From NCBI GenBank assembly GCA_902531515.1, contig CACAEJ010000009.1, forward strand, positions 1 to 64,000: a stretch of DNA of 64,000 nucleotides, in the 5' to 3' direction. Source of the stretch: an uncultured Pseudohongiella sp. GTDB taxonomy: Bacteria; Pseudomonadota; Gammaproteobacteria; Pseudomonadales; Pseudohongiellaceae. Shown one piece after another: positions 41,631 through 50,882 of this stretch; position 1 is the first letter of the stretch, and every line of letters begins with the position of its first letter. Under the pieces are notes generated by a model. That model was not told where the DNA came from. It made no database searches and saw nothing but the letters and a program-made list of their open reading frames with translations. The translations under genes were made by a program, and so were the position numbers.

Positions 41631-42212
41631 ATGGCTGAAGAAAATGTAACAGCACCAGCAGGAATTGGTAGACGAACGATTCTGATTATAGCGGCCGCAG
41701 GCTTGGGTTCTATATTTTTGGTAACTGGGTTAATTCTAGGTATTCTGTATTTTACAGGAGCACTGAGCGGTAATGATGAAATCATCGAACGGTTGAATGC
41801 TATTGAAGGCGGTTCTCCCGGTCCTGCGCTGAGCGCGTCATCTGAAGAAAACCCCGATGCGCCTCAATTACTCGAAATTCCTGATACTAATCGGCTCGAC
41901 ACCCTTTACCATCAGTTCGCGCAGGTGTTTGTTTCTAATGTTGCTGATTCACGTAAGGTCATGCAAATGAACTTGACCGTTAGCACTCATTACGACCAGA
42001 TGGTCGTTGATAATGTGGTTAAGCATGAACTTGCCGTTCGGGCTGCAATTTTAGAGCACTTGTCATTCGTAACTGAACCCGAGACTATTGAGGAAGGGTT
42101 TCGCCAAAGAATGGGTGAGGAGCTTGCTTTAGTCGTTAACGCTGAGCTTGAGCAACTTGAAGGATTCGGTGGTATTGAACGAATTTTATTCACAGAATTT
42201 CTGATGCAATAA
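41631..42212 (+). CDS. fliL: Flagellar basal body-associated protein FliL
   Basis: Inner-membrane protein that surrounds and supports stators. It has 193 residues. One membrane span is at about 17-42 after a short cytoplasmic tail, followed by a linker and the periplasmic FliL domain (VFVSNVADSRKVMQMNLTVS; C-terminal IERILFTEFLMQ). It lies 43 bases after fliK. Confidence 0.92.
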   Translation: MAEENVTAPAGIGRRTILIIAAAGLGSIFLVTGLILGILYFTGALSGNDEIIERLNAIEGGSPGPALSASSEENPDAPQLLEIPDTNRLDTLYHQFAQVFVSNVADSRKVMQMNLTVSTHYDQMVVDNVVKHELAVRAAILEHLSFVTEPETIEEGFRQRMGEELALVVNAELEQLEGFGGIERILFTEFLMQ

Positions 42213-42244
42213 GTATAGTAAATTAGGCTGTTACCGAGAGAAAA

Positions 42245-43240
42245 ATGGAAAATAAAGAAACAGATCTGACAGACGAAGAACTTGAAGCCATTGCCGGATC
42301 AATGAATGAGTCGGCGGGTAAGATAATTAATGCGTCGGGTAATTCTAGTGCGGTAAGTCACGATCTCACAATGGAGGATAGCGCCTTAGGTTTCAACCAA
42401 GCCGCGGTCGATTTAGTGAATGAGCGGTTTGCAAGACAAGTGCGAATGGGGCTGATAGAGGTTCTGCGCACGACACCAAAAATAGGAATAGAAAAAGTAC
42501 AAATCAAGACATTCAGAGAGGCCTTTGGCTCATTGGCTGCACCTTTAGCTATAAGCACTTTTAGGATGGACCCCTTACGAGGGATGAGTTTAATCATAAT
42601 CGACCCTAAAATTATATTTTCTACATTAGATAGTTTTTTTGGGGGTTTTGGTAGGAGTGTTGATGAGTTAGCAGCTACGCGGATATTTACTCCGACAGAA
42701 GACACTATTATTAACTTATTGTTGAACATACTCCTTGGTTCTTTGAAAGAGGCTTGGGCTCCAATTATTTCGGTCGATTTTCAAAGAGTTAGTCAGGAAA
42801 TAAACCCAGCATTTGTGCAAATAGCTGATGACGCGGATTCTATGTTAGTTAGTAAATTTTCATTTGATCTAGAGGGAGAAAAAGAAGAAGGGTATATCCA
42901 AATTATTCAGCCTTTCTCTCTGTTGAAGCCAATTAGAGATTTGTTGAGGAGTAGAGTCGTCACAACTGAAGAAGAAACTGAACAAACAATTAGGTGGACA
43001 AAAGACCTACATGATGCCTGCGAGGAGATACCATTAGAGGTAAAAGTGAAAGTTTCTGATTTTGAATTGAGCTTTGGGGAGCTTCGATCGCTTTCTGTGG
43101 GTCAAATATTGCCGATTGAGCTTTATGAACTCGCAGAAGTGGAAATTCATGGTTCTACCGCATTCAAAGGAAAGGTTGGTGAATACGATGGAAAGGCGGC
43201 AGTAGAGCTGAAAACTACGAAGACCGATGAGTTTGAGTAG
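42245..43240 (+). CDS. fliM: Flagellar motor switch protein FliM
   Basis: Middle C-ring protein that binds CheY-P. It has 331 residues. The FliM core is clear (LNIT-type replaced by MSLIIIDPKIIFSTLDSFFG, then GFGR; TPTEDTIINLLLNILLGSLK; C-terminal SpoA-like LRSLSVGQILPIEL). The N-terminal CheY-binding peptide, usually EIDALL, reads EELEAI (about 10-15), a weakened form. No chemotaxis genes are in the window. Confidence 0.94.
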   Translation: MENKETDLTDEELEAIAGSMNESAGKIINASGNSSAVSHDLTMEDSALGFNQAAVDLVNERFARQVRMGLIEVLRTTPKIGIEKVQIKTFREAFGSLAAPLAISTFRMDPLRGMSLIIIDPKIIFSTLDSFFGGFGRSVDELAATRIFTPTEDTIINLLLNILLGSLKEAWAPIISVDFQRVSQEINPAFVQIADDADSMLVSKFSFDLEGEKEEGYIQIIQPFSLLKPIRDLLRSRVVTTEEETEQTIRWTKDLHDACEEIPLEVKVKVSDFELSFGELRSLSVGQILPIELYELAEVEIHGSTAFKGKVGEYDGKAAVELKTTKTDEFE

Positions 43241-43269
43241 TTCGATTTAATTACTTGGAGAGTAAGTGA

Positions 43270-43647
43270 ATGGCAGAAGATGAGAATAAGACAGGCAGTG
43301 AAACAGACGTTTTGTTACAGGGCGCTGAAAGCGCCCAGAGTGATAAAAGTGCTGATGATGCTCCCTTTGAGAATTTAAGTTTAGACTCAGACCTATTGAG
43401 AAACATTCCGGTGACGATATCAGTAGAGGTGGGGAGAACATCTTTGCCTATAAAGGCACTGATGCAGCTTACTCAAGGTTCGGTGGTTGAATTAGATAGA
43501 TTGGCAGGAGAGGCGCTTGACCTTTTGGTTAACAATACATTGGTTGCGCAAGGTGAGATTGTTCTAGTTAATGAGCGTTATGGTATTAGACTGACTCAAA
43601 TTGTTCCTAAGAGCGCGAGATTAAAGCTTGGCCAAGAAGCTATATAA
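43270..43647 (+). CDS. fliN: Flagellar motor switch protein FliN
   Basis: C-ring protein of 125 residues. The C-terminal SpoA domain is complete (LLRNIPVTISVEVGRTSLPI, GSVVELDRLAGEALDLLVN and the block ending VNERYGIRLTQIV). The N-terminal 40 residues are acidic and variable. It lies 29 bases after fliM. Confidence 0.95.
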   Translation: MAEDENKTGSETDVLLQGAESAQSDKSADDAPFENLSLDSDLLRNIPVTISVEVGRTSLPIKALMQLTQGSVVELDRLAGEALDLLVNNTLVAQGEIVLVNERYGIRLTQIVPKSARLKLGQEAI

Positions 43648-43733
43648 AACAATTTGCTAAAGATCATCAAATTAATACCCCGACATAGTTCCGACTGTGA
43701 AAGCTAAAAATAGCGAAGCAAAGGGTAGACTTT

Positions 43734-44027
43734 ATGGATATTGCAAGCGCAGTTAGAGTGATTGGTTCTCTAATTGTTGTTTTTCTGCTGTTACTTTTTT
43801 TCCTTTATTATCTGCGTAGGTTCAGACTCTCTGGTTTTTCTCAAAACAACGGTGAGATAGAAATATTGGCCAAAGCTTATTTAGACACCACGAAACAAGT
43901 TGTTCTCGTCAGAGCAAGAGGTAACGAGTCCCTATTAGCAGTTTCTGGAAATCAAGTAGAGCACTTGTGGACTGAAAAAGTCGCTGAGCCCCCCGGGGTT
44001 TCGCAAGGTGTATCCCAAACAAGATAG
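43734..44027 (+). CDS. fliO: Flagellar biosynthesis protein FliO
   Basis: Small membrane protein that helps FliP assembly in the export gate. It has 97 residues with one hydrophobic span at about 9-27 and the FliO pattern in the tail (IEILAKAYLDTTKQVVLVRA, then HLWTEKV). It lies between fliN and fliP, the usual position. Confidence 0.9.
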   Translation: MDIASAVRVIGSLIVVFLLLLFFLYYLRRFRLSGFSQNNGEIEILAKAYLDTTKQVVLVRARGNESLLAVSGNQVEHLWTEKVAEPPGVSQGVSQTR

Positions 44028-44093
44028 TTTAAGAGGAAGAGCATACTTTGTTGCTTTGTTGAGTTAAAACAATAGAAAAGAAAATTGTTTATT

Positions 44094-44831
44094 ATGCGTA
44101 AGCTATTTTTTGTAACGATCTTGTCTTTGATTTCAAGCTCGGCTCTGGGGCAAGCTGGAGTTCCCCTTTTGAACATCAGTGAAAACGCCGCTGGAGGTAC
44201 GGATTATAGCCTAACGCTTCAAGTCCTTATCTTAATGACGGTGTTAACCTTATTGCCGTCTCTGTTAATAATGATGACTTCGTTTGTGAGGATCATTATA
44301 GTTATGTCCCTTCTTCGTCAGGCTATTGGTACAGCTCAAACGCCTCCAAACATCGTGCTGATTGGAATATCTCTTTTTCTTACGTTCTTTATAATGTCTC
44401 CAATACTTCAGACTGTCTACAACGATGCGGCAATCCCTTACATCGATGAGGAAATTTCTGCCGAGCAGGCTATAGATGTTGCGCTTTCTCCTATACGAAC
44501 CTTTATGATCACTCAAACTCGAGAGGATGACCTGATGATCTTTTCGGATATTGGTGAGTACGAGTACGACGGCAATGAAGAAAACATTCCTCTGAGTGTA
44601 TTAATTCCATCATTTATGACTTCTGAGTTAAAAACTGCCTTCACAATTGGGTTTCTCATATATATCCCGTTTGTGATTATTGATCTTATTGTCGCTAGTG
44701 TCTTAATGTCGATGGGTATGATGATGCTATCTCCGATGATGATTTCTATGCCGTTCAAGCTTATGTTATTCGTTTTGGCAGATGGTTGGATTCTCATCAT
44801 GCAATCCTTGACTGCGAGTTTTGCACTTTAA
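44094..44831 (+). CDS. fliP: Flagellar export gate protein FliP
   Basis: Core subunit of the export gate. It has 245 residues from ATG 44094 (a TTG at 44085 is less likely). A cleavable signal peptide covers about residues 1-19, as in other FliP. The signature SFVRIIIVMSLLRQAIGTAQ and the PPNIVLIGISLFLTFFIM block are present, as is the C-terminal MMLSPMMISMPFKLMLFVL. It is followed by fliQ after 28 bases. Confidence 0.96.
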   Translation: MRKLFFVTILSLISSSALGQAGVPLLNISENAAGGTDYSLTLQVLILMTVLTLLPSLLIMMTSFVRIIIVMSLLRQAIGTAQTPPNIVLIGISLFLTFFIMSPILQTVYNDAAIPYIDEEISAEQAIDVALSPIRTFMITQTREDDLMIFSDIGEYEYDGNEENIPLSVLIPSFMTSELKTAFTIGFLIYIPFVIIDLIVASVLMSMGMMMLSPMMISMPFKLMLFVLADGWILIMQSLTASFAL

Positions 44832-44859
44832 ATTAATGGAAAATTAGGAAAACTACGAA

Positions 44860-45129
44860 ATGAACGCTTCTGATGTGATTACCTTGGGCCAAGACGCTCT
44901 GTTGATGGGTGCCTTGATTGCGGGGCCCTTGCTGTTGGGAATTTTAATCGTTGGTGTTTTGATAGGAATTGTTCAGGCTGCTACTTCAGTTCAAGAAATG
45001 ACTCTTAGCTTCATTCCTAAATTGATTATTCTTGTTCTATTACTGTTTTTTATTGGCAATTGGCAGATCAGTGTTTTAGTTGAGCACTTCCAAAACTTAT
45101 TAATGAATATCCCTATTTACTTGCAATGA
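44860..45129 (+). CDS. fliQ: Flagellar export gate protein FliQ
   Basis: Export gate subunit of 89 residues with two membrane helices (about 17-37 and 52-70). The conserved block ILIVGVLIGIVQAATSVQEM is intact. It overlaps the fliR start by 4 bases (ATGA). Confidence 0.96.
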   Translation: MNASDVITLGQDALLMGALIAGPLLLGILIVGVLIGIVQAATSVQEMTLSFIPKLIILVLLLFFIGNWQISVLVEHFQNLLMNIPIYLQ

Positions 45130-45899
45130 TTAATGTTCTAACGACGGAAATAGCTGACTACTTTTATGCTTTTCTAATGCCGTTTGTTCGCATATCTGCT
45201 TTCACGATTTCGGCACCTATATTTACTGTGGGCGCTTTCAATATTAGATTTCGTATCATGGTCGCGCTGATGTTAACTTTGTTGGCTATCAATGTTGTAG
45301 AATTTGATGCACAAGCTTTAAGTATGGACGCATTGATTACAACGCTTTTAGTTCAAATTTTTCTCGGGTTGGTTGCAGGATTTATTCTGCAAATAGTCAA
45401 TGGTGCAGTTACCGTAGCGGGCCAAGCAATTTCTAATTCGATGGGATTAGGTATGGCAACTATGGTTGATCCTACGTTAGGTAATGTCCCCGTCATTTCC
45501 CAGTTTTTAGTAATACTATCGACCTTGATATTTATCATAGCGGATGGACATTTAGTTTTAATACAAATTCTGATGCAAAGTTTCGTATCTCTGCCTATAG
45601 CGCAGACCCTTTCACTAGAAATTGTTTATGATCTCTTCCTCGAATGGACTCCTTTACTTTTCCTCGGTGGATTAATTGTCGCTCTGCCAGTAATCATATC
45701 GATTCTTCTTGTCAATGCTGGTCTTGGAATGATTACAAGGTCTGCGCCGGCTTTAAATATTATTTCGGTGGGTTTTCCTGCAATAATGCTGTCAGGTATT
45801 TTAATTGTGCTAGTAGCGCTTCCAGGAATCGTGCAAAGAATAGACCTGTTCTGGCGTGATGGTTTCCGAGTTTTTAGTAACTTCTTGGGAGGCCCTTGA
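45126..45899 (+). CDS. fliR: Flagellar export gate protein FliR
   Basis: Export gate subunit of 257 residues with about six membrane helices. The conserved RISAFTISAPIF near the N-terminus and NPALNIISVGFP-like segment (SAPALNIISVGFPAIMLSGI) are typical. The start overlaps fliQ by 4 bases and the stop overlaps the flhB ATG by one base, so the fliQRflhB genes are probably translationally coupled. Confidence 0.95.
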   Translation: MINVLTTEIADYFYAFLMPFVRISAFTISAPIFTVGAFNIRFRIMVALMLTLLAINVVEFDAQALSMDALITTLLVQIFLGLVAGFILQIVNGAVTVAGQAISNSMGLGMATMVDPTLGNVPVISQFLVILSTLIFIIADGHLVLIQILMQSFVSLPIAQTLSLEIVYDLFLEWTPLLFLGGLIVALPVIISILLVNAGLGMITRSAPALNIISVGFPAIMLSGILIVLVALPGIVQRIDLFWRDGFRVFSNFLGGP

Positions 45900-47035
45900 T
45901 GGCTGAAGATGATATTAAGTCAGAGGAACCGACACCCAGAAAATTAGAAAAAACTAAGGAAGAAGGTCAATATGCGAGGTCGCAGGATCTGTCGGTAGCC
46001 TTGCTGACGATTACAGTCGCGATCGTTATTTACCTGCTTGGTGAGGGGATGGGGCGAAGCATTCTGTCTATATTGCAAGATGCCTTTATGTTTGACAACA
46101 GAGTGGTCACAGATTCTGCATCAATACCACCATTCTTCGGTAATCTGTCGCTCAGGGGCTTCCTTTCAGTTACCCCGATTTTCGCTGCGACCATATTTCT
46201 TGCTTTTGGAGCTGCTTTTCTTGTCGGAGGTATCGGATTTTCTATAAAAGGATTTCTCCCAAAGGCATCTAAGCTTGACCCAATAAAGGGGCTAGGACGG
46301 ATGTTTGGATTGAAAAGCTTGGTAGAGTTATTAAAGGGACTGTTAAAGCTCATTGTAATTGGTTCTGTAGTAGCGCTAGTTCTATATTTATTTTTTGAAG
46401 AGATATTCACACTAAATATAATCGATTCCAACTTAGCGACGGGTGAAGGGCTGACCACATTGTCTTTTGGGGTGTTGTTGATTTCGTTGTCGTTGCTAAT
46501 CATAGCTGCTGTGGATGTGCCCTATCAGATAATTTCTTTTAGGAATAAGTTAAAGATGTCGATTCAAGAAATTAAGGATGAGTACAAAGACACTGAGGGT
46601 AGACCTGAGGTAAAGCAGCGAATACGAGAGAAGCAGAGAGAAGTTGCGATGGCGTCTACTTTAGATGCGGTGAGTAAGGCAGATGTAATTGTTACAAACC
46701 CAAGCCACTTTGCTATCGCTCTTTCGTATGATATGGGAACAGATGAGGCGCCAAAGGTAGTCGCAAAAGGTTCTGATTTCATGGCTAGAAAGATTAGAGA
46801 GAAAGGTGAAGAGTTTGGTATCCATATATTTGAAGAGCCACAGTTAGCTCGAGCATTATTTTTTACCACTGAGGTTGATCAGGATATTCCAAGGCTCTTA
46901 TTTGAGGCAGTTGCCGAAGTTATAGCTTACGTTTTTCAGCTTAATACATTCAGCAGGGATGGAGAGAAGGCACGAAAACCAATTCTAAAAATACCATCTG
47001 AGATGAATTTTGATGAAAAGGGAAATAAACTCTAA
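45899..47035 (+). CDS. flhB: Flagellar export switch protein FlhB
   Basis: Export gate protein whose cytoplasmic domain cuts itself to switch from rod/hook to filament substrates. It has 378 residues from ATG 45899, with GGGAGG six bases before it. Four membrane helices are followed by the cytoplasmic domain. The cleavage motif NPTH is NPSH here (N267 to H270), so the residue after proline is Ser. The Asn-Pro bond and His remain, so cleavage is expected but its rate may differ. flhA does not follow. Confidence 0.95.
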   Translation: MAEDDIKSEEPTPRKLEKTKEEGQYARSQDLSVALLTITVAIVIYLLGEGMGRSILSILQDAFMFDNRVVTDSASIPPFFGNLSLRGFLSVTPIFAATIFLAFGAAFLVGGIGFSIKGFLPKASKLDPIKGLGRMFGLKSLVELLKGLLKLIVIGSVVALVLYLFFEEIFTLNIIDSNLATGEGLTTLSFGVLLISLSLLIIAAVDVPYQIISFRNKLKMSIQEIKDEYKDTEGRPEVKQRIREKQREVAMASTLDAVSKADVIVTNPSHFAIALSYDMGTDEAPKVVAKGSDFMARKIREKGEEFGIHIFEEPQLARALFFTTEVDQDIPRLLFEAVAEVIAYVFQLNTFSRDGEKARKPILKIPSEMNFDEKGNKL

Positions 47036-47179
47036 GCTTGATTGCTTATTGGTAAAACATTGCGGTGAGTGTTTCTCGGGATTTAGGTCTACTAGGCTGA
47101 TGTGGCTTCTAGTTTCACTACTCTCGGATAGGGTGGCGAAACAAGATATGAGGCTTTTTCTAACAACGGACGATGATCA

Positions 47180-47875
47180 ATGAAAGAAAAAGAAATGAGT
47201 TGGGCTGGGTGGAAAACAAATGCTGGATTTTATCTAACTGAACAGCATAAGACTACTATTAGTGAAGCTTTGACTTGTTTAAAGTCAGATTGCCCTTTTT
47301 GCATCTTTCAGTCAGAGCAAGATTCTTACTTGGATTACTACAAGGAAGTCTTGATAACTCTACTGAAGAATGAAAGTGAGGTAGAGCTCTTGTATTTTGA
47401 CCCCAAGTTTGGCGATGATTTGTCGGCTATTGTTAACAAAGAGTTAGAAGATATTGATATATCATTAGTAGGCGCCGCTAAAACTAATAGAACTAGAAAA
47501 ATACTAATCGTTGATAACGAAAGTTTCGCAAAAAATCTAGATTGGGAGTTGATTGACTCGTTAAGATTAGAGCTAAAAGCAACAAATGTTGGCGCGTTTA
47601 GCATTGATCCGCGTTCTGAGCATGACAAATCCGATCTTGAGAGTAGCGCCATCCTGGATACATTCGAGTGTTTTAATTTTAAAAAGATGAATAAGAAAGA
47701 AAAGAAAGAGTTAACGGAATACATTGAAACACACCCAGAGAAAGATCGGTTGTCTGAAATTGTCGATAGAATTCTTCATCCTAAACCTAAAAAGGGTAGA
47801 GGAGAGGGGACTGACAACGATCAGAATGAGAAAGGCGTGATGCGGCGGCTAGGCAAACTATTTTCGCGCGATTAA
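47180..47875 (+). CDS. Unknown protein after flhB, possibly a degenerate AAA/ExeA-like fold
   Basis: A 231-residue soluble protein with no recognised family. The order of segments resembles ExeA/TniB-type ATPases: FYLTEQHKTTISEALTCLKS at about 17-36, a beta strand where Walker A would be (FCIFQSEQDSYLDYYKEVLI) but without any GxxGxGK[ST], then VELLYFDP, ELEDIDISLVG and a Walker-B-like KILIVDNES. The C-terminal 50 residues are highly charged, ending in a basic GVMRRLGKLFSRD helix. If the resemblance is real it is a nucleotide-binding fold that lost its P-loop. It lies where flhA or flhF often stand, 144 bases after flhB. Confidence 0.6.
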   Translation: MKEKEMSWAGWKTNAGFYLTEQHKTTISEALTCLKSDCPFCIFQSEQDSYLDYYKEVLITLLKNESEVELLYFDPKFGDDLSAIVNKELEDIDISLVGAAKTNRTRKILIVDNESFAKNLDWELIDSLRLELKATNVGAFSIDPRSEHDKSDLESSAILDTFECFNFKKMNKKEKKELTEYIETHPEKDRLSEIVDRILHPKPKKGRGEGTDNDQNEKGVMRRLGKLFSRD

Positions 47876-48091
47876 CCTTGAATTCAATCGAAACATCCCT
47901 TCTCCAGCAATCCAGACTTCTCAAATTACTTTTAAGCTGCTATTTTTTCCTAAAGTCAATCCTTTATACTCCTAGATAAAGAAAAAACAGTTTTCAGTTA
48001 ACTCGATAACCAAAATTATTAACAACTATGTTGATATAGGTTAATTTTTTAATAAAAGTGGGGTTGAAACCTAAAATAAGAGGGTACCAGT

Positions 48092-49513
48092 GTGAAAGAA
48101 CCAAGCTTTCGCGAAAGCGTTGACATAATGTACAACCGAGCCGTTGAATTAATTGAATTACCGCCGGGGCTAAAAGAAAAAATTAGAGTTTGCAATGCTA
48201 CCTATACTACGAGGTTTGGTGTTCGGCTTAAGGGTGAAATACACACTTTTGTTGGCTACCGTGCTGTACACTCTGACCACATGGAGCCAGTCAAAGGGGG
48301 AATAAGATTTGCCAGTTCTGTGAATCAAGATGAAGTTGAGGCGTTAGCTGCGCTCATGACGTACAAGTGTGCCCTTGTGGATGTGCCCTTCGGAGGATCA
48401 AAAGGGGGGCTGTGCATTAACCCCAGAGATTATGACGAGCATGAATTGGAATTGATTACACGTAGGTTTGCATCTGAACTAATAAAGCGTGATTTGATTA
48501 ATCCTAGTCAGAATGTCCCTGCGCCAGATATGGGGACGGGCGAGCGTGAAATGGCTTGGATTGCTGATCAATACACGCAAATAAATACGACGGATATTGA
48601 CGCGAAAGCTTGCGTTACCGGAAAGCCAATAAATGTTGGGGGAATTGCTGGGCGAGTTGAAGCTACAGGAAGGGGTGTTCAATATGCTTTGCGCGAATAT
48701 TTCCGTGAGCCTCAGGATGTCAGTAGATCGGGACTTTCCGGCTCACTTGACGGAAAAAAAATCATTGTCCAAGGACTTGGTAATGTGGGCTATCACGCGG
48801 CGAAATTTCTTAGCGAGGAAGATGGTTCGTTGATAATCGGAATTATCGAGAGAGACGGTGCCTTATTCAGTGAGAAAGGCTTGAATGTTGAAGCAGTAAG
48901 AAGTTGGGTAATGAAAAATGGCGGAGTAAATGGTTTTCCTGATGCAAAATTTTCAGAGGACGGTGCCGCACTTCTGGAAGAAACATGCGATGTATTAATA
49001 CCCGCTGCATTGGAAGGAGTAATTAACATTGATAATGCTTCGAATATTAAAGCTCCGTTGATTATTGAGGCTGCTAATGGGCCGATAACAGCCAGCGCAG
49101 ACGAGATTTTAAAGAATAAGGGGTGTGTGATTATACCTGATATGTATGCTAATGCGGGCGGGGTTACCGTTTCGTATTTTGAGTGGGTCAAAAATCTCAG
49201 TCACATGAGGTTTGGTCGCATGCAAAGGCGCGAGCAGGAAGCACGAAACGAACTGGTGATAAGTGAGCTTGAGACTATATCTCAAGTCCTTGGTGAAGAA
49301 TGGAATATCTCTTCAAATTTTAAAGAGGACTACATGAAAGGAGCAGGCGAACTTGAGTTAGTTAGATCTGGGCTAGATGACACTATGCGTGGCGCTTTGC
49401 AGTCAATGCGTGACCTTTGGCACGAGAAAGAAAATGTTACTGATTTACGCACAGCCGCTTATTTAGTCTCGATAGAGAAAGTCGCCGCGTCATACAAAGC
49501 GAAAGGCTTATGA
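48092..49513 (+). CDS. Glu/Leu/Phe/Val dehydrogenase (glutamate dehydrogenase family)
   Basis: NAD(P)-dependent oxidative deamination of glutamate, or of a related amino acid; 473 residues. Family motifs: VKGGIRFASSV with Lys68, YKCALVDVPFGGSKGG with Lys92 and the catalytic Lys104, PAPDMGTGEREMAW, and the nucleotide-binding GLGNVGYHAAKFL near 232. The start is GTG 48092, with AAGAGGG upstream. The C-terminus is complete. The 216-base gap upstream is AT-rich with a possible -10 (TATACT, 47969-47974). Coenzyme preference cannot be read with confidence. Confidence 0.92.
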   Translation: MKEPSFRESVDIMYNRAVELIELPPGLKEKIRVCNATYTTRFGVRLKGEIHTFVGYRAVHSDHMEPVKGGIRFASSVNQDEVEALAALMTYKCALVDVPFGGSKGGLCINPRDYDEHELELITRRFASELIKRDLINPSQNVPAPDMGTGEREMAWIADQYTQINTTDIDAKACVTGKPINVGGIAGRVEATGRGVQYALREYFREPQDVSRSGLSGSLDGKKIIVQGLGNVGYHAAKFLSEEDGSLIIGIIERDGALFSEKGLNVEAVRSWVMKNGGVNGFPDAKFSEDGAALLEETCDVLIPAALEGVINIDNASNIKAPLIIEAANGPITASADEILKNKGCVIIPDMYANAGGVTVSYFEWVKNLSHMRFGRMQRREQEARNELVISELETISQVLGEEWNISSNFKEDYMKGAGELELVRSGLDDTMRGALQSMRDLWHEKENVTDLRTAAYLVSIEKVAASYKAKGL

Positions 49514-49645
49514 ATCTTTGATTGACACTTTGAGTTTGCGGGGGAGTTAAAGGGCGAAGTTCTTTGAATATCATAATAGCCAATTTTATATTCCTGAAGA
49601 GATCAGAATAGCTTATATAAATTACTGGCGAAAATTAGCGAATCT

Positions 49646-50878
49646 ATGCTAGGTACGGAGAAACAAAACTTTGACATATTGATTTGTGGTGCAGGTCCGG
49701 GAGGTGCTGCACTAGCAAGTATCTGTGCTGACAGAGGTATCAGTACAGCATTGATTGAACGGCAGTCGGGATTTTCTAACGAGTTTAGAGGCGAAGGGAT
49801 AATGCCGAGTGGATACGAGGCGTTAAAGAGCATTGGATTCGATTTGGATAGGATGAAGCTGCCCATGCAAAAAAATCTTAGAGGCAAGGTTTATAATAAG
49901 ACGGAACCCTTAATAAGCTTTGAATTCCCGTTCAGAAGACAAGGTGGTCTCAGATGGGTATCCCAGCCCGCGTTGCTAGAACATATGATTAAAGATAGTT
50001 TGACCAAAAATAATTTTACGTTTTTTCGTGGGTGTCGTGCCTTAGATGTTCTTCGTGAGAATAATAGAGTTTCTGGATTAAAAGTTTCTCAAAAAGGAGA
50101 AGAGTTTGATGTTAAAGCTAAGACTGTTATTGGATTCGATGGAAGGAATTCTATGCTTAGACGAAAACTCAGATTTAAGGTCCTCGACTTTAAGCAAATT
50201 ATTGATGTCGTATGGTTCAAAGTACCATACCCTCATGAGTTTTTAGACCGTGGGACAGCGCTAGTTAATATCCTTAACAAAGGGTTTATGGTCTGCCCGG
50301 CTTGTTACAATGATGAACTGCAGATTGGGTGGATAATTGCTAAAGGAAGTTACGGGGAGATAAAAAAGGTAGGAGAAGATGCTTGGATTTCTGAAATCCA
50401 GAGACAATGCCCGCAAGGACTGGCTGATCATTTGGAAAGGAACAGAAATAAGATATCAAATAAATTTGTCCTTAGTGTTCAGCTTGATAGGTGCACTACT
50501 TGGAGTAGCGATGGGGTCCTTTTGTTGGGAGATGCTGCTCACACTATGAATCCTGTTGGGGCGCAAGGGGTCAATATTGCGCTCAGAGATGCAATCGTCG
50601 CCGCCAATCACCTTGTTCCACTTCTCTCAGGTAATCCAACTCACACTAGTTTGGATAAAGCTTTTGAAGATATAGAGATGGAAAGACTGCGTGAAGTGAA
50701 ACCGATTCAAGATTTTCAGAAAAAACCGACCACTTTGCTGAAGAAGCAAAATCCATTAACTCTTTTTTTAATCAGAAATTTGTCTTGTATAACCCGGTTA
50801 GAATTTATCCAGAGAAAGATTTTAAAGCTAGCTGACATGATGGCCTATGGAGTCACAAAAGTAGAACTTAAGGTTTAA
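49646..50878 (+). CDS. FAD-dependent oxidoreductase (UbiH/geranylgeranyl reductase-like)
   Basis: A 410-residue flavoprotein of the group A monooxygenase fold. An FAD Rossmann motif CGAGPGGAALASICADRG is at about 13-30. The second FAD motif GDAAHTMNPVGAQGVNIALR is at about 293-312. Substrate not recognisable. The next gene starts 4 bases after its stop, so they are probably co-transcribed. Confidence 0.85.
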   Translation: MLGTEKQNFDILICGAGPGGAALASICADRGISTALIERQSGFSNEFRGEGIMPSGYEALKSIGFDLDRMKLPMQKNLRGKVYNKTEPLISFEFPFRRQGGLRWVSQPALLEHMIKDSLTKNNFTFFRGCRALDVLRENNRVSGLKVSQKGEEFDVKAKTVIGFDGRNSMLRRKLRFKVLDFKQIIDVVWFKVPYPHEFLDRGTALVNILNKGFMVCPACYNDELQIGWIIAKGSYGEIKKVGEDAWISEIQRQCPQGLADHLERNRNKISNKFVLSVQLDRCTTWSSDGVLLLGDAAHTMNPVGAQGVNIALRDAIVAANHLVPLLSGNPTHTSLDKAFEDIEMERLREVKPIQDFQKKPTTLLKKQNPLTLFLIRNLSCITRLEFIQRKILKLADMMAYGVTKVELKV

Positions 50879-50882
50879 GTCG

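Noticed and set aside
43320-43336. Perfect hairpin GGGCGCT-GAA-AGCGCCC
   Set aside because: It is inside the variable N-terminal part of fliN coding sequence, without a U-run or other regulatory context.
46030-46503. A 157-codon frame on the minus strand
   Set aside because: Fully inside flhB on the opposite strand, with no start signal and no recognisable motif.
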